From a virus: DNA of 40,559 nt. Below the pieces are notes generated by a model. The model was given only the letters and a program-made list of their open reading frames with translations, was not told the origin of the DNA and did no database searches. A program made the position numbers and the translations under genes. Positions 19,586 through 27,820 of the stretch are shown here, in pieces. Every line of letters begins with the position of its first letter. Within the stretch, counting starts at the first letter, position 1. The DNA lies in the IMG/VR virus record IMGVR_UViG_3300044956_001016, positions 1 to 40,559 of that record; one strand, given 5' to 3'.

Positions 19586-20920
19586 TTACCCTTCATAATG
19601 CACAGCTTCCGGTGAGGGCGCTGTGCAATCCTCTTGTGCAGCCAAACCCCAAAAATTACCCTCTAAGATTTCCGCCCAATTGTCCTTTAATGCAACGTTC
19701 CGAAAATCAGAATCATCTCGTCTGATCGCCTTTTGCCCTGCTCTTTTGAGAATCGGATTTAGATGGTCGATAAGGGCAGAACGAGAAGTAATCCCGCCCG
19801 TTTCAATCAGCGTCGCTACGTCTGGATACGTGGCAAAAATGCTCTTTAGCCATGCCTTTCCCTCGTCATCAGGGGAAAGCAACTCTATCCGCTTGGGAAG
19901 TCCAGACAGGTCGGGAACGCCGTTAAGCTCTATCTCTTTATCCAGGTAGGTGATAACCGGACGATGCCCATTGATTTCTAGCGGCATTCCCTCAAGCTCA
20001 TCAGATAAGCGCTTAAAGGCATCCTGCGCTTTATCCCGTAGACCAAGGTTGCGAATGATGCCCCCTGTTAACAGAGATTGCCGGAAGATGCACCAATCCA
20101 GCGATCTCATAAACGCCTGATTGATGCCCGCTTCTCCCACACTGCCTGCCTGAGTAGACAGCACAAACTGAATTCGATGCTTACCCCCCTGGTCTTTGAT
20201 TGCCCTCAACCCTTCTAAAACGCTATCTCTTTGGGACTCTTTGACTAAGGGAAGTGTGTTGTTGAATTCGTCAATTACTAACAGAGTGGGTATTGGCGAT
20301 GCCTCAAGAACTCGCCTGCGAACCTTGTCCACAAGGGACACCAATTCAGCAGGAGTGATAAACAAATGTTTGCCCTGCTCCAGTCCTAGCCAGAAGTCAG
20401 GGTTTTCTTTGAGGTGATACTGTAGCTGTGAATCATGCACGTACACTTCGCCATCTGGGTTTTGTCGCAAGAATAGGTAGATCAGATAGCGCTGTAACAT
20501 CGTCTTTCCATCACCTGGTTCCCCCATCAAGCCCAGCGATCGCACCCGCTTAGTGTGATTGTTCAGCGTAAATGCACGGACAATCCAATCTGCATTGATT
20601 TGGTGCCGTTCGGCTAGATCGAACTCAAGATACTTTGACAAAGGCGTTTGCTGCACAGCCTTCGACACAAGGCGCACAGCATCAAAGTTGATTTCAGCAC
20701 TAGGGGCTGCTTCGTCAATCTCTTGAGCAATCAGCGACCATGCTGCACTTGCTGAATCAATCGGATTAAAGCCCTTCCGTTGCATCACAGCAAACACAGC
20801 CGTTGCAGCCAATCCGCCCACCAAAGGCGATTGCAGGGCAGCCCAGCCACACGACAGCCCAAACAACGCCCCATAGAACGCCTTGGTTTCCTTGCTGGCT
20901 TGGTTAGCCTCAGTTGCCAT
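19586..20920 (-). CDS. Membrane-anchored FtsK/HerA-like ATPase (putative DNA pump)
   Basis: A 444-residue protein. An N-terminal Gly/Ala-rich hydrophobic stretch (about 16-48) can span the membrane. Then come Walker A GEPGDGKT (133-140), Walker B LLVIDEF (213-219) and a sensor-like LSTQ (254-257); the TQ is typical of the FtsK/HerA/VirD4 group. It is shorter than TraD/VirD4 coupling proteins and lacks a FtsK gamma domain. The ATG at 20918-20920 overlaps the upstream stop by one base and has GGAGGG before it. Neighbours (M23 peptidase, small membrane proteins, HTH protein) suggest a DNA-export apparatus. P-loop certain, family moderate. Confidence 0.7.
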   Translation of the reverse strand: MATEANQASKETKAFYGALFGLSCGWAALQSPLVGGLAATAVFAVMQRKGFNPIDSASAAWSLIAQEIDEAAPSAEINFDAVRLVSKAVQQTPLSKYLEFDLAERHQINADWIVRAFTLNNHTKRVRSLGLMGEPGDGKTMLQRYLIYLFLRQNPDGEVYVHDSQLQYHLKENPDFWLGLEQGKHLFITPAELVSLVDKVRRRVLEASPIPTLLVIDEFNNTLPLVKESQRDSVLEGLRAIKDQGGKHRIQFVLSTQAGSVGEAGINQAFMRSLDWCIFRQSLLTGGIIRNLGLRDKAQDAFKRLSDELEGMPLEINGHRPVITYLDKEIELNGVPDLSGLPKRIELLSPDDEGKAWLKSIFATYPDVATLIETGGITSRSALIDHLNPILKRAGQKAIRRDDSDFRNVALKDNWAEILEGNFWGLAAQEDCTAPSPEAVHYEG

Positions 20921-21492
20921 CACTCTAACCCTCCAACTTCAACCACGGGCTGCACAGTCTGTGCAGGGGCACTCCAAGCGGTTTGTGCAGAGATCGCCGC
21001 GTTCTGTTCAGGCTGTATATACTCAACCTGTACATCTTGCGGCAAAAGGCTTACGGCGTTTACCGCGTTGTTCTGCTCAGGATGGGCAATCCAAAAGATA
21101 GCCAGTTGGATCGCCTGATATTCGCTGTAGTCGTTGAGCGAATCAGCAAAGCCGTATGCTTCCCCGGAGTAAGCTGCTTGGGCAATGGCGCGATCTCGAA
21201 TACGCTGGTTCGTGCGTTCCATGTGAGCATTCAAGAACGCGAGGACATTTCCTTCAGATTGCCCCCGTTCAATTAGATAACTTGCCCGTGCTTGAATCAG
21301 TGATTGCACTTGTGCTAGCCCCAGCTTATCGGGTTCAGGTAGCACCTCTTGTGTTTGCTGTGCTTCAATCGCCGCAAGATGTTCAGCTTTTTTTTCGGCT
21401 ACTTGTGCAGCAATCCGGCGATAGCAATAAGGTGCCCCCGCTACGACTACGAATACAAGCCCAGCCGCAATGTGTCCACGCTTAATTTTCAT
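20920..21492 (-). CDS. Membrane-anchored hypothetical protein of the ATPase operon
   Basis: A 190-residue protein with one N-terminal transmembrane helix (HIAAGLVFVVVAGAPYCY), an Ala/Glu/Gln-rich helical region (coiled coil likely, about 22-60) and a Gln/Pro/Ala-rich C-terminus. ATG 21490-21492 overlaps the upstream stop by 11 bases. The layout recalls VirB8/VirB10-like bitopic scaffold proteins, but there is no sequence evidence for that. Confidence 0.5.
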   Translation of the reverse strand: MKIKRGHIAAGLVFVVVAGAPYCYRRIAAQVAEKKAEHLAAIEAQQTQEVLPEPDKLGLAQVQSLIQARASYLIERGQSEGNVLAFLNAHMERTNQRIRDRAIAQAAYSGEAYGFADSLNDYSEYQAIQLAIFWIAHPEQNNAVNAVSLLPQDVQVEYIQPEQNAAISAQTAWSAPAQTVQPVVEVGGLE

Positions 21493-21841
21493 GGTTTTCA
21501 ATCCCCTCTAGATGCTCTGAAATGATTTGAAATTCCTTTGATCCCTCACCTTGTTTCACAAGTGCATCGACATGCAGCCGATTGAAATACCGTCGCAGTG
21601 CTTCTAGCTCCGTCAACTCAGGCGGCAGAAAACAGTAGAACAGAACAAAGCCCATTGACTGCTGAAATACCGCTAACCCAGGGCTGACCCCCGACGAAAC
21701 CTGTTCAGTGATGGCCGTTGCGCTAACCAGCACAAACAGCCACAGTAGCCAGAATCGGGGCGATCTCATTCTGCGATTCAGCGTTTTGTAGGCTGTCAGT
21801 AGCATTGCAGCGAGCAAAGTTCCCATGTTACGCACCGCCAT
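21482..21841 (-). CDS. Polytopic membrane protein of the ATPase operon
   Basis: A 119-residue protein with hydrophobic segments at about 5-18, 28-45 (FWLLWLFVLVSATAI) and 56-72 (VFQQSMGFVLFYCFL), then a charged cytoplasmic-type helix. It starts at ATG 21839-21841, overlapping the HTH gene stop. Unknown family; a membrane platform for the ATPase is a reasonable guess. Confidence 0.5.
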   Translation of the reverse strand: MAVRNMGTLLAAMLLTAYKTLNRRMRSPRFWLLWLFVLVSATAITEQVSSGVSPGLAVFQQSMGFVLFYCFLPPELTELEALRRYFNRLHVDALVKQGEGSKEFQIISEHLEGIENHEN

Positions 21842-22388
21842 TGACACCGGAAATCCGCATAGCGCGATCGGTGTCTCGTTTCAAAAACTCGGATTTGACA
21901 GCAGACTGAATCTCAAATTCCCGTTGATGCTTTGCCGCTTTTCTAGCTGCGTCTTCCATCAACTGAACGGCTAACCGGGTATCCTCCGCTCGCTTATCTA
22001 GAGCCTTCATGTACTCTGCGTTTTGATGAATCATGGCATCAACACCACCGCAGAACTGATGAGCTAAAGCCAACGGATCTCCCATGGTTTCACCCAAAAC
22101 AGAGGGAGCATGCAGCTTAGTGACAGGCATTTGAGGCACTTCCAAACCATCTGGCACTGGGCCTGATACTACAATCTGAGAACCAGTTTCTTCAGGCTGT
22201 TGCACCGTTTCAGCTTGTGTTGGGCGCAGTATGCTGTAGTGCGCTTCCAGCTTGGCGATCGCTTCGCTCGTTAATCCATCAGACGTATCTATACCAAGGG
22301 ATTGAGCGCACCGATACACCGTGCCTTTATTAACATTCCGAGACTTTGCGTAAGCCCCCAACGAAGTAAATAACTCAGTCGTTGCCAT
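21828..22388 (-). CDS. HTH protein with coiled-coil C-terminus, first gene of the membrane operon
   Basis: A 186-residue protein. Residues 7-45 (SLGAYAKSRNVNKGTVYRCA then LTSEAIAKLEAHY) look like a MerR/excisionase-type DNA-binding helix-turn-helix. A Pro/Gln-rich linker follows, then a helical region with heptad-like spacing (about 125-180). AAGGAG precedes the ATG. Repeats just upstream are likely binding sites. In a transfer system it would be a relaxosome-type DNA recruiter; it could equally be only the operon regulator. Confidence 0.6.
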   Translation of the reverse strand: MATTELFTSLGAYAKSRNVNKGTVYRCAQSLGIDTSDGLTSEAIAKLEAHYSILRPTQAETVQQPEETGSQIVVSGPVPDGLEVPQMPVTKLHAPSVLGETMGDPLALAHQFCGGVDAMIHQNAEYMKALDKRAEDTRLAVQLMEDAARKAAKHQREFEIQSAVKSEFLKRDTDRAMRISGVNGGA

Positions 22389-22618
22389 TGCAACTCCTTG
22401 ATATAACTAGGTTTTGGTAATTGCAACGCTTGTAGTATGCGTTGCATGGCGTTGCAATCCGTTGCATTTAGTTTCCATGCAGTGTTGCACCGTTGCACCT
22501 ATTTGTAGCACAAGCATAATCCTTATGCAATCTCCATGCAATCTCCTTAGAATGCTATTGTCTATTATTGCTAAACGTGCATACCTCGCCTAAAATCCAA
22601 TAAATCCTTGAGAGGCTT
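22389..22618. promoter_or_regulatory. Repeat-rich divergent region: GTTGCA repeats and tandem ATGCAATCTCC
   Basis: CGTTGCA starts at 22440, 22450 and 22460, exactly one DNA turn apart, and again at 22491; TGTTGCA is at 22483 and the inverse TGCAACG at 22422. ATGCAATCTCC is repeated in tandem at 22525-22535 and 22536-22546. The region serves divergent genes and begins 1 base from the HTH gene start. It may be an operator array, or a transfer/replication origin if the operon moves DNA. Confidence 0.55.
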
Positions 22619-22828
22619 ATGAGTTCTGAAGATCGCACGAAAAAAAGCCTTACTTACTCCGAAACCGATCTAAGGGAATACCAAGCGCTGATGGAAATCT
22701 TTGGGATGAAAAATCTGACAGAAGCAATCGAATTTTGTCAGTTACTTGGAAGGATGCAAGCTTGGAGCATGGCAGCGCAATTGAACAGCGATCGCGCTGC
22801 CGCTCAGCACAAAGACCTGACCGAATAG
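22619..22828 (+). CDS. Small hypothetical helical protein
   Basis: A 69-residue protein starting MSSEDRTKKSLTYSETDLRE; LTEAIEFCQLLGRMQAWSMA is a strong helix. GAGAGG precedes the ATG. The strand-helix-helix order is loosely RHH-like. It is the first plus-strand gene after the repeat region, divergent from the membrane operon. Confidence 0.5.
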   Translation: MSSEDRTKKSLTYSETDLREYQALMEIFGMKNLTEAIEFCQLLGRMQAWSMAAQLNSDRAAAQHKDLTE

Positions 22829-22907
22829 CAGTGTACCAATCGACTGTGCAACCCTTTTCCATAAACCTGTTGGCAACGGATATAGTCCTTGTGTAGTATG
22901 TACTCAG

Positions 22908-22948
22908 GGTTGAGAAACAACCGAGTTCACACACTAAAAGGGTACAGC
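22908..22948 (+). promoter_or_regulatory. Shared leader element, copy 1 (hairpin plus GAGTTCACACAC)
   Basis: GGTTG AGAAA CAACC (22908-22922) is a 5-bp hairpin followed directly by GAGTTCACACAC (22923-22934), TAAAAGGGTACAGC and ATG 22949. The first 27 bases are identical to an element before the 35929-36129 gene on the other strand; a shorter version precedes the 35658-35858 gene. AGGGTA gives a ribosome-binding site. Confidence 0.7.
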
Positions 22949-23194
22949 ATGAAAGGTATTAGAGGGCCAAACCCAAACGAAAACAGCCTCAGACGCACTG
23001 GATGGCGGCCTACTGTCATCCGCCCTCACTTCAAGCAACTGGTGGAAAAACTTGCAGAAAAGAATGGATGGAGCAAATCAGAAGTGATTGAGCGTGCTCT
23101 AATCTGGTTTGCTATTTCCGAAGATGTTGGAAAAGGCGATATCGGGCATACTGAAAGTAACGAGTTACAGCCCAGCGATGGATCTGAACCCTGA
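22949..23194 (+). CDS. RHH-like DNA-binding protein
   Basis: An 81-residue basic protein. RPTVIRPHFKQLVEKLAEKNG followed by SKSEVIERALIWFA is the strand/helix/helix pattern of Arc/MetJ-type ribbon-helix-helix proteins. The start at 22949 is set by the shared leader. It overlaps the HNH gene by 17 bases, so it may control that nuclease or be its specificity partner. Confidence 0.6.
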   Translation: MKGIRGPNPNENSLRRTGWRPTVIRPHFKQLVEKLAEKNGWSKSEVIERALIWFAISEDVGKGDIGHTESNELQPSDGSEP

Positions 23195-23495
23195 TATTGA
23201 CTTACTGCCAGAGACAAATCAATCACGCCGCCGCCGCCTCTTGGATAGATTCCAAGGGCGGTGTGTTTTTTGTGGGGTCAACAATGCCCAAACACTAGAC
23301 CATCTGATCCCGAAAGCCAAAGGAGGTCATAACAACGACGGGAATTTAGTCCCTGCCTGTGCGCGTTGCAACAACCTCAAAGGGCAGGAAGATTTCTGGA
23401 CATGGCTTCCTCAGCAGCCCTTTTATGACAGGAATAGGGCGATCGCCCTGACAGAATGGGGTAGTCCACTGCCGGGTAAAATCACTCTACCCTGA
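23178..23495 (+). CDS. HNH endonuclease
   Basis: A 105-residue protein with a complete HNH zinc-finger nuclease core: CVFCG, then DHLIPKAKGG (first His of the motif), NDGNLVPACARCNNLKG (Asn, paired Cys). The product is small and stand-alone, like phage HNH proteins used in packaging or homing, but it is not next to the terminase genes. ATG 23178 overlaps the RHH gene; its 3' end overlaps the convergent head-block gene by 14 bases. Probably an inserted cargo pair with the RHH gene. Confidence 0.8.
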   Translation: MDLNPDIDLLPETNQSRRRRLLDRFQGRCVFCGVNNAQTLDHLIPKAKGGHNNDGNLVPACARCNNLKGQEDFWTWLPQQPFYDRNRAIALTEWGSPLPGKITLP

Positions 23496-23787
23496 GATGT
23501 TGGCAAGCGAATCTTACGTGAAAAGACTGTACTTGCCCGTCGGATAGCGTGACACTGCAAACCGCTTCATGATACGTACCCAGCGCCAGATCATCTGTTT
23601 CTACCGTGACCGTTACAGTGTTGGTTGTCACGCTAGACGATATCTCAGTTAATCCATGGGGCATGTCCCAATCTGCGCTTTCAACTGTGGGCGTTCCCAC
23701 TTGCAACGCAAGATGATCAGCCAAGCTGAATCGGTAAGTGTGCCTGCCTGTTGGGGAGATTTGTTTGCCGTCAATTAATGGGAGCAT
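23482..23787 (-). CDS. Hypothetical beta-sandwich virion protein
   Basis: A 101-residue Thr/Val/Ser-rich protein whose alternating strands (TVTVTVETDDLALGTYHEAV, SFHVRFACQHL) suggest an Ig-like fold common in virion decoration proteins. It overlaps the upstream gene by 13 bases and ends the head/fibre operon. Function inferred from position only. Confidence 0.5.
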   Translation of the reverse strand: MLPLIDGKQISPTGRHTYRFSLADHLALQVGTPTVESADWDMPHGLTEISSSVTTNTVTVTVETDDLALGTYHEAVCSVTLSDGQVQSFHVRFACQHLRVE

Positions 23788-24077
23788 AAGTCCTCCGGGA
23801 TAATTTCAAATATAGCTAAGCCTGGAGCGATCGCCGCATCTGCATCTGCTCCCAGCAACCTCAGTAACGCTGGTTGCCCATCCACCAGGAGCAGGGCAGG
23901 TGAGGGAATGACGCGATACGCCGCAGGTTCAGGGATAACAATCAATAACCCTGATGAAGGGATAACCCGAAACGAGAAGACAATGATTGGCGCGATCGCG
24001 GGAAGGATAAACCCTTGCGTCGTGACCGCTAACGCGCCATCACCAATCCCTTCCCGCAGGATGCTCAGCGCTGGCAT
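23775..24077 (-). CDS. Hypothetical small fibre-operon protein
   Basis: A 100-residue Ala/Ile/Pro/Leu-rich protein with internally similar segments (FRVIPSSGLLIVIPEP and YRVIPSPALLLVDGQP), that is, two or three copies of a short strand-turn-strand unit. It shares one base with the upstream fibre gene. Unrecognised family. Confidence 0.45.
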   Translation of the reverse strand: MPALSILREGIGDGALAVTTQGFILPAIAPIIVFSFRVIPSSGLLIVIPEPAAYRVIPSPALLLVDGQPALLRLLGADADAAIAPGLAIFEIIPEDLCSH

Positions 24078-26512
24078 CAGCTTTCCTCCACCGTGTAGCT
24101 GCCATCCCCGTTATCGGTAATCGTCTGAGTAAGGACCTCGTTCGCTGTGGTGATCTCCGTGTCGCTAATTTTTGAGGCGGTGCCAATACCTACCCGTGCT
24201 GCTAGTTTTTCAATATAAAGAGCCATGGCATCAAGCAGGTCCAGGTTAAGGGCGCGATCATCCGATAGGCGCGTATGTAACTGGTTTAGCCTCAGTCTGT
24301 CAGCAGAAGTAAAGCCGTCGCCATCAGTCAGCCCCTCAAATTCCAGTACAACCGTTACGCTGCTTACGCTAATCGGATCAAGGCTGTGTGACACACTCAA
24401 CCCAAGACCCATCTCTACATTGCCTTGAGACAGCAATACAGAAATGACTCTCTCAACGCCGACATTTAGATCTGTGGTTAGGTTGCCTTGAGAGAATGGT
24501 TGAATTGATCTTGCCGCCGTGAGTCCACTACCCACCGCCACAAAAGAACCAACGGATTGAGGTGCCAGCAATCTAGCTACTGACAAAACACCATCTGCTG
24601 TGAAAGATCCGGCTGACTGGGGGGCGAGGTTCCGCTGTGCCGATACCAATCCAACTATCGCAATGCTTCCCTGTGAACTGGGGGAAACTGAATGACTAAC
24701 TCTCAGCACCGCAGCCATGCCAAAATTGCCCTGACTGACCATTTCCAAAACTTTGGATCCAGCATCAAAAGCGGCTTGAACGAGAATATTACCCACGGAT
24801 TGGATCAGCAGAGATCTCGCTATCGAAACCGCCAAGACTACAGCCACAGATCCTACTGATGCTGTAGTCAGGGATCGAGTAATACGCAGCCCGGAAACAA
24901 CAGCCACATTTCCATCCGCAGACATGGTTAAGCTTCTGGCTACCACTAAGGCAAGCTGGATAGATATATTACTTACAGAGGATAGCGACAATGTTCTGGC
25001 GGCTCTTAGCTCGGTAGCGATCGCGAAGTTACCAACTGAGGTCGTCGTCAGCGTTCTAGCCACGCTTAACCCAGCAACTACCGTAAAATTGCCAACCGAG
25101 GACATCGTTAGCGTGCGGTTTTGCCCTGCTGCAACTGGCTGAAATTCGACTATTGCCCGTGTGTTACGGGTGTAGCTTGCAGTATCGAAAACTATGTTTT
25201 GGGATGCTTGTGTTCTGGTGGCGCTGGCTAGTGATCCGTATGTTGGACGTGGGTTGCCCGTCCCATCTGGGGCTTGAATCCAGCCAAAAAACTGACTGGT
25301 TAGCCCTGACGTAATCGGATCTGTCTCTGTCAGACTGAAAGAACTATTGCCGCTAATTGCAGCATAGCCTAGGATCAAATCTCCTACTGTGCCTGTTCTA
25401 GTTTCAGTTTGTGCCGTGGTCGAAGTCCAGTGGGCGGCGCTAAAACTACCTGCTCGAAAATTCTTGAATCCAGCCAAGGGGCGAATTATGAGACAAGGCA
25501 TACTAGTAGGGTTGAAAGATGTATTCACATTGATCTCAACAAGACCCTCTCGGTTAGCCGGAAAGTTATCGCTGATTAGATGAAATACAAATGTATCAAC
25601 TCCTGCGCCAGTGTCAGTAACAGTTGCATCAGTAGATCTGCCCAATTCTGTCAGACTAACGCCACCCCAGGTCACCGAGGATATGTCTCTTGATGCTGCG
25701 GTGTCCCAGGCATTAAAAGACAGGAAAAACACAACCGCATCAGCGTTAGCTGGTGCTTTGTACCATCCGTGCGTGTAACTACTGGCATGAGTACCAACAC
25801 CAGTAGCAATCGGGAAAGTTGAGGCCTTGTAAGTACCCTCACTGATTCTTAGCCCGTTCGATAAGCGAGGGCCGAAATAGACACATGCCAACATCCGACG
25901 CACAGAGTTTGCTGAGCTGAATGTTGTTGTGAGTGTCGTTCCGCCTGATCCATAGCGATAACCTGCTGCTGCTGTGTAGCTGTCAGCGACGGCTCTTGAC
26001 TGAACAACTGTTTCGCCCGTTGCAAATGCGGCATCAATGGTATCGTTTGAAATAATCGTAGAGAAAACAAACCCTGATATAAAGTGCATGTCTTGGGTTA
26101 AAGAAAGTGCCGTAGAGGTAGTACCTTGTCTAGCGTTCCGAATTGGGACAAAGTCATCATCGAAAGCAGTGACCTGGCACACACCAGGTCTGCTAAGACT
26201 TGAACTACTCGCTCCAGAAGTAATCGTAAGCGTGCCTGTGTAACTCCCATCAATTTGTTCTGAGGTTAGGCACCAGATAGCACCGCACATACTAATGTTG
26301 CTGGCGTAATGGGCCGCAACGCATTCTGTAAATTGTTTTGTGTCTAACCTTACGTTTACGATGCAGTTGTTGGTGACAGCGCCACTACGAGATCCAAACA
26401 GTGAAAAAACCAACAACTTTGTATTGGCAGGAGACGTGTAGCTAAAAGTTGTCGTCCCACCAGAGGCAGGAAGGCTAGAGAATGAATAGGTTGAAGTGCC
26501 CAAAACTGCCAT
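24077..26512 (-). CDS. Large repetitive fibre/decoration protein
   Basis: An 811-residue protein. Residues 1-460 are two jelly-roll-like halves closely similar to the first 460 residues of the 27821-29449 product. Residues about 465-725 hold about 12 repeats of 20-22 residues with the frame R-x-L-x-x-x-S-x-G-x-(F/I/V), for example RTLTTTSVGNFAIATEL. The last 80 residues carry NLDLLDAMALYIEKLAARVG and a DNGDGSYTVEES ending, typical of phage virion surface proteins. Likely a fibre or head decoration for host contact. It lies two genes beyond the related gene, so it arose by duplication. Confidence 0.65.
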   Translation of the reverse strand: MAVLGTSTYSFSSLPASGGTTTFSYTSPANTKLLVFSLFGSRSGAVTNNCIVNVRLDTKQFTECVAAHYASNISMCGAIWCLTSEQIDGSYTGTLTITSGASSSSLSRPGVCQVTAFDDDFVPIRNARQGTTSTALSLTQDMHFISGFVFSTIISNDTIDAAFATGETVVQSRAVADSYTAAAGYRYGSGGTTLTTTFSSANSVRRMLACVYFGPRLSNGLRISEGTYKASTFPIATGVGTHASSYTHGWYKAPANADAVVFFLSFNAWDTAASRDISSVTWGGVSLTELGRSTDATVTDTGAGVDTFVFHLISDNFPANREGLVEINVNTSFNPTSMPCLIIRPLAGFKNFRAGSFSAAHWTSTTAQTETRTGTVGDLILGYAAISGNSSFSLTETDPITSGLTSQFFGWIQAPDGTGNPRPTYGSLASATRTQASQNIVFDTASYTRNTRAIVEFQPVAAGQNRTLTMSSVGNFTVVAGLSVARTLTTTSVGNFAIATELRAARTLSLSSVSNISIQLALVVARSLTMSADGNVAVVSGLRITRSLTTASVGSVAVVLAVSIARSLLIQSVGNILVQAAFDAGSKVLEMVSQGNFGMAAVLRVSHSVSPSSQGSIAIVGLVSAQRNLAPQSAGSFTADGVLSVARLLAPQSVGSFVAVGSGLTAARSIQPFSQGNLTTDLNVGVERVISVLLSQGNVEMGLGLSVSHSLDPISVSSVTVVLEFEGLTDGDGFTSADRLRLNQLHTRLSDDRALNLDLLDAMALYIEKLAARVGIGTASKISDTEITTANEVLTQTITDNGDGSYTVEES

Positions 26513-27024
26513 TACAGCCCCCCCTCAACTCGCACAGCAAAAGGTGAATCTTGCATTCTGATTTGCAAAAAATCCTGCCCTGTTCCGGTCTTTGTTTCGT
26601 AGAAAAGCGCGTCGTCAACCAAAAGCTTTGTTTCAAATTCCAGTGAACTAAAAAACGCGATCACGCAGGCTAACCCTAAATGATCCTCTGAGTAAGCAAG
26701 ATCAAACGCCACTGAATCCGTGCCGAAGTCTAGGGTATATGGTGTATAGGTATCTTCCTCGCCTTCTACCGAAGTGGTTGTAACTCCAGTTTTTTTCAAG
26801 CGAAAAACATTCGCGTTATAGCTTTTGCTGTTGAAGTATCGCGTGTCGCTACCAACCAACTGAAACGGATAGCTGTTCCAGGTGAACGACATTATTCCGC
26901 CATAAGCACGGGCACCAGCGATCGCCATGATGCACTGAGTATTTAGTGGCGCTGCAATCTGCCCCGTCAGTGGTTGAGTCTGACCTGGGGCGAATTGGAA
27001 AATTCGACAGCCCAGGAACGCCAT
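26512..27024 (-). CDS. Single-domain fibre-operon protein
   Basis: A 170-residue beta-rich protein. Its opening (FLGCRIFQFAPGQTQPL) and middle (GIMSFTWNSYPFQLVGSDTR) resemble a single copy of the jelly-roll unit doubled in the two large neighbours (compare SVTWGGVSLTELGRST). ATG overlaps the upstream stop by one base and its stop adjoins the large fibre start. Confidence 0.45.
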   Translation of the reverse strand: MAFLGCRIFQFAPGQTQPLTGQIAAPLNTQCIMAIAGARAYGGIMSFTWNSYPFQLVGSDTRYFNSKSYNANVFRLKKTGVTTTSVEGEEDTYTPYTLDFGTDSVAFDLAYSEDHLGLACVIAFFSSLEFETKLLVDDALFYETKTGTGQDFLQIRMQDSPFAVRVEGGL

Positions 27025-27791
27025 TACGGTTCTCCCATTGATGTGAAAACGTTGCCAACTGGAATAGACAGTGTGTCTCCCGTTTCCATCACGGTTGAGG
27101 CAACGTTGAAAGTCAGAACAAGATTAGTCCTGCCTGCCTCTCCCCAAACCTTGCCGTTCGTGATTGGAGCACTGCCATTGCTAGTGGCAGTGGGGAAGTT
27201 TATTGCGGTGGTAGTCAGGATTCGCGCCAAATTGTTCCCATCGTTAACCGGATCAGCCAGCCCAGTAGCAACAGAGAAAGACTGCTGAGCATAACCCCCA
27301 TAATTGGTTAGCGCATCCGCTGCCGTATACAAATCAACAAACAGATTAGGGCGAACCGTGTAGGGCTGTCCTCGAAAAATCCGGTCAAGCCATCTCACAA
27401 GCTCTGCATCGCTAGGCCCAGTCGCGCTAGTTTGGTCAGCTTCAAAATAAAGGCTGCTCAAGCTGATTGGCTGATTCAGCGTTACCGTTTTGGCTTGAGC
27501 GACAGTCCCTAGCAAGTTACCGGAATTGTCGAATATCCGTACCTCGACAACGTTGGCAGTAATATTCCCGGTAGGCGTACCGAAAGCCAACGGGCTAGAG
27601 ATTGCGACTCTAGCCTTGTTACCGACAATGCTTGCCGCCGCGAAATCTGTACGAGCGATCGCAGCCCGTGCATATCCGGTGTAGGCCAACTCCCCCGATG
27701 GCCCCCATAGCGCAGCCGTAAAACTGGTTGGAGAATAATCAGTTTTCAATAGGCCGATCAGTTTCTCTTTTCCAAAAAGTGATACAGGCAT
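27024..27791 (-). CDS. Virion protein with internal duplication
   Basis: A 255-residue protein. The half starting GELAYTGYARAAIARTDF and the half starting ALTNYGGYAQQSFSV both continue through FGTPTGNI or FPTATSNG to a strand on assembly or function words, so they look like two copies of one fold. SELVRWLDRIFRG-type linking helix separates them. I know similar repeats from phage structural genes but not their role. Sits between the two fibre paralogues. Confidence 0.5.
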   Translation of the reverse strand: MPVSLFGKEKLIGLLKTDYSPTSFTAALWGPSGELAYTGYARAAIARTDFAAASIVGNKARVAISSPLAFGTPTGNITANVVEVRIFDNSGNLLGTVAQAKTVTLNQPISLSSLYFEADQTSATGPSDAELVRWLDRIFRGQPYTVRPNLFVDLYTAADALTNYGGYAQQSFSVATGLADPVNDGNNLARILTTTAINFPTATSNGSAPITNGKVWGEAGRTNLVLTFNVASTVMETGDTLSIPVGNVFTSMGEP

Positions 27792-27820
27792 CAGTTCTCC
27801 TTCTTTTTAATCTAACCGGA

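Noticed and set aside
24430-25120. CRISPR-like array in the repetitive fibre gene
   Set aside because: The repeats are about 66 bp, diverged at DNA level and in frame with a protein; there are no unique spacers.
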